64,000 bases of DNA from Phytophthora colocasiae (taxonomy: Eukaryota > Oomycota > Peronosporomycetes > Peronosporales > Peronosporaceae): positions 744,001 through 808,000 of the forward strand of contig JAGKQI010000034.1 in the NCBI GenBank assembly GCA_018806915.1, read 5' to 3'. A model generated the notes under the pieces. The model searched no databases. It was not told where the DNA came from and worked only from the letters and a program-made list of their open reading frames with translations. The position numbers and the translations under genes are program-made. Of the stretch, positions 58,322 to 64,000 are shown one piece after another; within the stretch, counting starts at the first letter, position 1, and each line of letters starts with the position of its first letter.

Positions 58322-61300
58322 GAGGCACTGGGGCTCAGCCCCGAAGAGCTCCGTGCTCTTGAACACGGAACGTGTGAGCAAGCAGGGCTTGCTGGTCGTC
58401 CATGTGGACGTGAAGGGCTTCGAGAAGCCGTGGATCGTGTTGATCGATTCGGGAGCGTCTGGCAACTATGTCAGACGCTCCACCGTTGAAGGTAGTCAAC
58501 AATATGCTGAGGCTCTTCGAGCGCGAAGAGGTGTCCTAGTGGAGCTTTGGCGAGTCATGAACCCATCTCTGCTAGGAAGCAGAAGCGCTATTGGCGCGAG
58601 CATCGAACCGGGTCGGCTATGGTGCAAGAAGTTGGTGTGTCCGACTTAGTGGACGCCACCGAGTGCGAGGGCCACATTCTGTTGAGCGCGCTGGTTGACA
58701 GTGAGTCAACATGTGGGCAAAGCCCACGTAATCCCTGTGGGGCGGCACGTACCCGTGGACCAAGTAGATCGCTGAATGTCTCTGACATTGAACCTGCTAC
58801 GGTCATTGATTGTGCAGCGGCACGTACTCCGCTGAGCGACATCGGTCATCGACCGAGTGGATCGCTGAGTGTCTCTGACACTGGGCCGAGAGAGGCCGAA
58901 ACTTGTGCGACGGCACGTACTCCGTCGAGAGGACGTTCGTCGGCTAGACGACGACGTCGTAAGGCCCTTTGGGCGAGACGCTCTGCGTCTGAGTCATCCG
59001 TGACGTCGAGTGACGACGCACAGGAGGGCTGTGGGCAGCTATACACTCTGGTTGATGGAGTGGACGGCAGTGCCGAAGGCAGCGTCCTGCAGGACGAACT
59101 GCCGAGTGTTGACAAACTCCTTGAGCTAGAAGGGATGTCCGTCGCCGACTTTGGCGATGCCTTGAAGGCTGGCGAACTCGCCGAGGTGGTCATCATTCGA
59201 CCTGAAGAGGAGTTAAACTCATCGTCCCTCGTTGACGAGTCCGTCTTGGCTGAGGTCAAGAAGGCGTTGAGCGCCAGAAGTGGATCGGAGGTCCTCAAGA
59301 ATCCCTCGGATCCCTTCTACTCCTTGCTGAAGGAATACAGAGACGTTGTCTCGAAGGAACCACCGAGTGGCCTGCCTCCTGACCGAGGCGTGCGTCATGA
59401 GATTGACTTAGTTCCCAGAACTAAATACTGCGTGACCCGGCAGTGGCCTCTTCCCAGAGAGCAATGCGACGTCATTGACGCATTCTTCCGTGCGAAGCAC
59501 GCTGCGGGTCTCGTGCGCGAGAGCAAATCTCCGCACTCCGCGCCAACGTTCTGTGTCATGACAAGTGGCGTATCGTTCACGCTTTTAATAAGCTCAACGC
59601 TGCCACAATTCCGGCGCAAACACCGATTCCTAGGAAGGATGTTCTCCAGAACAACATGGTGGGCTGCACCATGTACAGTGCGCTCGACTTAGTCGATGGC
59701 TACTATCAGTTGCTCATGCGAGCCAGTGATATTCCACTTACATCGGTGAGCACCCCGAGCGATATGCTCTGGGAGTGGCTAGTCATACCCCAAGGGCTGT
59801 CGAATGCGCCTGCAACGTTCAATCGGCTTGTGACGCAGCTGTTCAGGCCCCTGCGGGCATTCGCACAGACGTACTTCGACGACGTGTTCGTCCACAGTCG
59901 TGCTGAGCATGGAAAGACTGATGTCGAGGTACACGTGGAACATGTGAGAGCGGTGCTCGAGTGTATGCGCACCAACAAGTTGTACGCCAACGCGGACAAG
60001 TGCGTCTTTGGCGCGGAAGAAATCCCCTTCCTAGGGTGCTTCATTGAGCAGCATGGCCTTCGTGCTGATCCAGCAAAGTTCAAGGCCATTGTGGACTGGA
60101 CGGTTCCTTTGAACCAGAAGGACTTGCGTAAGTGGCTGGGCTTAGCCAACTACTTGCACAAGTACAGCGAGAACTACGCTGAGTTGGCTCGGCCACTGTC
60201 GGATCTTCTTAAGAAGGATGCCGAATGGGTATGGCGTGCTGAGCACGAGAGTGCGTTCACTTGTATCAAGGATAGCCTGCTTCAGGCACCGACACTGGCG
60301 TTGCCAGACCCGATCGTCCGTTCATCGTCGTCTGTGACACCTCGGACTTTGCCATCGGCAGTGCTTTGCTACAAGCGGACCCCGAATGGCGCGAACGCGT
60401 CATTGCGTTTGAGTCTCGACAGCTCAAGGCTGCTGAGAAGAACTATCCAGTTCATGACAAGGAGCTACTTGCGATGAAGTACGCTCTCGTCAAATTCAGG
60501 GTTCACCTGCTCGGCTCCAAGCCGTTTGTGATCTACACGGATCATGCGTCACTACGCACAGCGACGCAGTCGCCTCACCTCTCGCAGAGGATGGTCCGAT
60601 GGCTCTCCTTCTTTGCGGAGTATAACTTCGAGGTGAAGTACAAGCCTGGCAGGCAGAACGTCCTCGCTGACGCGTTATCACGTCGCCCGGACTATGAGTT
60701 ATCTCATGTCACCTCGGTGACGTCGTCCGTGACGGACATGGTTCGAGCAGCGTATGCTCAGGACGACTCTTGTGTCGCGCTGCTTCAAGCTCTAGGGAGC
60801 GATGAGTTTAAGGACTTAAAGGTGACTCTGTCACGACGCCTAAAGGCGAGACTCCAGCGCTATAGCCTGGAAGGTGGTCTGCTGTACTACAGCACGGGTC
60901 AGAATGATCCACCACGTGTGGTGGTTCCTCACGATGAGGACCTGAAGTATCGTATCCTCTATGAGGCCCACGACACGCCCAGAAGCGGCCACCTCGGTCG
61001 CGAGAAGACCTACGGCTCGGTGAGCTCCATGTACTGGTGGCCGAAGATGTACAAGTGGGTCAGCACGTACGTGCGCACGTGCGAGACGTGTCAGCGGGTT
61101 AAACCCTCGCCGCATGCGGCGGCGCCTTTGGCGAGCTTGCCTGTACCCTCTGGGTGTTAAGTATGGACTTTGTGTTTGGCCTGCCGAAGGATACGGCAGG
61201 CAACACGGGCGTTGTGGTCTTTGTTGACCGTCTGAGCAAGATGGCTCACCTAGCGGCTGTGCCGGACACCGTCGATGGCGCTGGTACAGCGACAATCTTT

Positions 61301-62181
61301 ATCGATCGGGTCTTCCGCCAGCATGGGCTGCCAGAGACCATTGTCTCGGATCGAGACCCCCGTTTCACGGGTCGCTTCTGGACGTCCGTCTTCAAAGTGC
61401 TTGGCACTCGACTGGACATGTCCACGGCGGACCATCCGTAGACCGACGGTCAGAATGAACGTGTGAATCGCGTCCTGGAGGGCATCTTCCGCAGCGTATG
61501 CGCTGACACGCCGAGGCGTTGGAGCGGTATGCTCCCTCTCGTTGAGTTCGCCATGAACAATGCGGTGCATGCCTCGACAGGCTTCACCCTATTCTACGTG
61601 AACGGCCTTGCGCATTCGCGCGTCCCGCTCACTCCGCCACGCGGTAGCGTCGGGCTTGGTGGGGGAGAGGCTGTGCCGTCGCTCGACTCCGAGCTAGCTG
61701 ATGTCAGCCCTCTTACTGTTCGTAAACAAGTCGATGACTTCCTCTCGACAAAGCTTAGCGGTTTACGCCGTGTGCGTGACGCGATGGTTGAAAGCTAAGA
61801 TGTTCAAAAGGAACAAGCTGATGCCAAAGGCAGAAGCAATGTGTGGGAATTCAAGGTCAGTGACAAAGGTTTACTAAACGCTAAAAATCTGTCTACACAC
61901 GCAGTGTCAGCCGTCTTCACGACGAAGTTGCGTTCACGCTTCATCGGGCCGTTCACGGTCGTGGCCAAGAAGGGCCTGGCATACACGCTTGACATCCTGT
62001 CTTCTATGTGGGCTTACTCAAGCCATATCGGGACCCCGCGGGGGTGAGCGCGGAGGCGCTGACGCCGACGGCGCGCGCGCGGTCTGCATCATCTGCAACA
62101 GCAACGTCACCTGACCCCGCAGCTCCGCGAGCTGAAGCTCCTACTGGTGCAGGCGAGCGGCCAAGGACCGAGGCTCCTCGA
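58322..62181 (+). pseudogene. pol: Gypsy element 5 protease-pol, many lesions
   Basis: The protease keeps [11 protein letters not shown] near 58445 but loses about 230 bp after ALRARRG. The linker and RT are open to 59692, with the CVRKPNGKW loss near 59560. RT (YFDD near 59880) breaks at 60310 through one missing C. RNase H and the integrase zinc region are open from 60366 to a 10-bp loss near 61158. The integrase core follows, with CAG to TAG at 61439-61441 two codons before the Glu and another CAA to TAA near 61797. A deletion near 61995 removes part of LPKRMRTHPVF. The chromodomain is absent; the element stops at 62181. The lesions show it is an old copy. Confidence 0.88.
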
Positions 62182-62255
62182 GGCGACTGCGTCGCTGTGC
62201 GTAGTGACGCATGATCCGTGTAGATCACAAACGGCTTGGAGCCGAGCAGGTGAAC
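62182..62255 (-). pseudogene. 74-bp antisense scrap of Gypsy RNase H
   Basis: Reverse complement of the RNase H region around FVIYTDHASLRTATQS (compare 18956-19027), joined directly to the 3' linker of element 5. It has two or three base differences from the array copies. Confidence 0.85.
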
Positions 62256-62684
62256 TAGGCTCAGTTCAAGTAAGATCTGCGATCTGTCCAGCCAAATGCT
62301 TTTTCAATCCGGCGATCCAAACCTCTTCGTCTTAAGCACATCTAATCCGATCAACCCGCATCTCTCGGATCAGTTCTTCTCGCAGGGCGGGGGCGCTAGG
62401 CCGCGCCCGAACTGCACGCAATATCACTGCTGAGACTCGTACTGTGCGATCCACAGTCCGCTAGACCAGTATTTCATCGAGTCGATTCAGGGTGATTAGA
62501 TATCGCCGACCGGCCTTATTATGGATCTTGATCCCGCTTTCCCACTGCTGTAATGAGTCTACCTAGACCTATTAGGTGGCGTACACGTGCGCTTACGTGT
62601 ATGAGGAAGTGTGCAATTAGAATAGACTTAATTTAAGTATATTTATTTAAATAAGTATAATTAAATCGAATATAACTAAATTAA
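62256..62684. other. Non-coding stretch with AT-rich core
   Basis: No gene, tRNA or known repeat seen. Bases 62610-62690 are very AT-rich (ATTTATTTAAATAAG) and precede the next ORF, so they may be promoter or LTR sequence of the unit that continues to the right. Confidence 0.3.
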
Positions 62685-63652
62685 ACTGCAATCTCGATAC
62701 GTCAATCAACAGAACTTGACAAGACCGTCGTCGACGACGTCGCCGCTGAGGTTGTCTTTGAGTCCGAGACTCAAAGACGCGACAACTATATCGGGCTCTT
62801 CCATGATCTCCGATACTATTCAGCGAAGAAGACTTCGCGCAAGAGCAAAATGCCAGAGTGGCAGGCACTTTGTCAGTCGTGGAATGCCTTTGTTGAAAAC
62901 TTCAACAAAGACCCGAAGGCATATCGCGAGCGCGTTGCTGTGGCTCGCGATCGCTACTACACTTACACTACACGTGATAAGTGTGAACGCCTCCATGATC
63001 AGTCCATGGAAGCGGGGATTCCATGTGCCGTTCCCTTCGGCACACCCTGCCCGTGGCAACACGTCTCTCAGAAAGTGATCTCCAGGGGTACACGGTTGTC
63101 CGTGTACCCGATCACATCAAGGAGCTCCGTGGTCGTATTGTGCCACGCGAAGCTCCGAGTGCTGTGGCTGACCGCAGCACTCCTCGTGCAGGGCTTACCC
63201 CTGCAAGTTATGGTGGGCTTCGTACGCCAGCACCATTTCCGGAACGTCCTCCATCAGGACGTTCCGCGGCTCCCATGTATCTCGATGGGGAGGAAATCAT
63301 CTCCAACGAATACGAAAACGAACCCCTTGAGAGTTCGTTCTCTTATGAGCCACGATCCGCTCCACAATCCAGCGGATCGCTCCACGCGCGTCGCGCAACG
63401 GCGGCGGAGGGGGTGGGAACACTCCCTCCGCATGGTCAACGCTATGACCATGACGATCGTGCCCTGCACGATCGAGTTGCTGCGCTGGAGCAGACACAGA
63501 GCGCTGAGATAGCTGCTCTGAAGCAGGAGGTTCGTGTCCTCCGTGCTGAGGTCTGCGAGGCAGCTCAAACTGCCTCGAACCTCTCTTCCGGTCTCGGGAC
63601 GAGAGTGAACCGGTTGGTCGACCGTGTCGACGGTCTCGAGAAGGTGTGGTGA
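62685..63652 (+). pseudogene. Unrecognised coiled-coil ORF, probably one gene with a frameshift
   Basis: Two open frames join to a plausible single protein. The first, open from 62685, reads DDVAAEVVFESETQRRD, GLFHDLRYYSAKK, MPEWQALCQSWNAFVENFN and KAYRERVAVARDRYY. The second, from about 63040, reads GYTVVRVPDHIKELRGRIV, a Pro/Ser-rich stretch and a heptad tail (RALHDRVAALEQ, EIAALKQEVRVLRAEV, LGTRVNRLVDRVDGLEKVW) to a TGA at 63652. The frame change lies somewhere in 63020-63060. The order basic middle, Pro/Ser linker, C-terminal coiled coil resembles the opposite-strand ORFs of the Gypsy family. It may be such an ORF of another element on the minus strand beyond 64000. I do not recognise a family. 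Confidence 0.45.
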
Positions 63653-63945
63653 AGCGAACGAGAATCTTTCCCGGAGAGGCGATATCAGCCACGAACCCGA
63701 ATAGAGTCGGAACGGTCCCAAGTGAGCACGATCGGCTCACCCCGGCGTCCCGAAGTCTTCTAACAGCATGATCCTACTTCCCCGGGCGGCGACGAAGCGG
63801 GATCACGCAGTGATCCTCTCCCGTTTAAGTACGAGATCAGCTCCAGATCAAGCTCAGCCCCAGGCGCGACGCAGACTCTTCTGGTGGCCTGATCCGGATT
63901 CTCCGAAGGATTACCAAGCGGGATCAGGCAGCGATCAAGTCCCGA
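63653..63945. other. Non-coding stretch, nothing recognised
   Basis: Short open frames only, with no motif. Repeated words related to GATCA and AAGTACGAGATCA foreshadow the tandem repeat that follows. Confidence 0.3.
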
Positions 63946-64000
63946 TTAAGTGCGAGATCAAGCTTCGGTTAAGTACGAGATCAAGCTTCGGTTAAGTACG
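63946..64000 (+). repeat. 23-bp tandem repeat cut by the window end
   Basis: Units TTAAGT(A/G)CGAGATCAAG then CTTCGG at 63946-63968 and 63969-63991, with a third starting at 63992. Confidence 0.85.

Noticed and set aside
62008..62214. Short + frame after the pol deletion read as a separate gene
   Set aside because: It is the normal Ser/Ala-rich linker before the chromodomain, in the frame left after a deletion near 61995.

Overview
This window reads as repeat-rich nuclear DNA of a eukaryote. The layouts and protein motifs (Ty3/Gypsy chromoviral pol, Ty1/Copia gag-pol, a pogo-type DDD transposase with a candidate 65-bp intron) fit an oomycete of the Phytophthora/downy mildew kind; that assignment is inference. 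I found no ordinary single-copy host gene, operon, rRNA or CRISPR array. Nearly every base belongs to a transposable element or a piece of one, mostly decayed.

Layout. 1-6203: 3' part of a + strand Ty3/Gypsy element (PR-RT-RNase H-IN-chromodomain, then a long opposite-strand ORF, PPT and LTR), inserted into a Copia element. 6204-9417: Copia-1 pol, ending in a foldback of its own RT. 9419-13234: Copia-2, with stops and frameshifts. 13235-14192: head of a third Copia on the minus strand with inverted flanks. 14193-14700: relic of a coiled-coil ORF. 14866-17489: 3' third of a Gypsy element in + orientation, inside a 2.93-kb inversion. 17797-50988: six minus-strand Gypsy units (A-F) sharing LTRs head to tail. 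A and B are about 6.9 kb internally. C lost gag/PR and carries a pogo transposon (33242-35355) that itself contains a tRNA-like gene. D-F are 4.19-kb deletion derivatives. 50989-57030: a different Gypsy-like element with a long gag and a DTGA protease, whose leader hosts the array. 57031-62181: one more degraded + strand copy of the first Gypsy family. 62182-64000: an antisense scrap, AT-rich DNA, an unrecognised coiled-coil ORF and a 23-bp tandem repeat.

The main Gypsy family can be assembled by comparing copies: LTR of about 412 bp beginning TGTAAC-GGG-GTTACA, PBS two bases after the LTR, gag of about 325 aa with a CCHC knuckle, a candidate -1 ribosomal frameshift signal (G GGA AAC, 7-nt spacer, perfect 10-bp hairpin) joining gag to PR-pol, a chromodomain at the C-terminus, and an opposite-strand ORF of about 600 codons that overlaps the chromodomain end and runs to the PPT. 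The array looks like the product of LTR recombination at one insertion followed by stepwise deletion. A matching CCTGG at its outer ends supports a single original integration once the inversion is undone.

Most interesting: the frameshift cassette, the conserved antisense ORF, the tRNA-like gene inside a DNA transposon, and the LTR-sharing array with its inversion.
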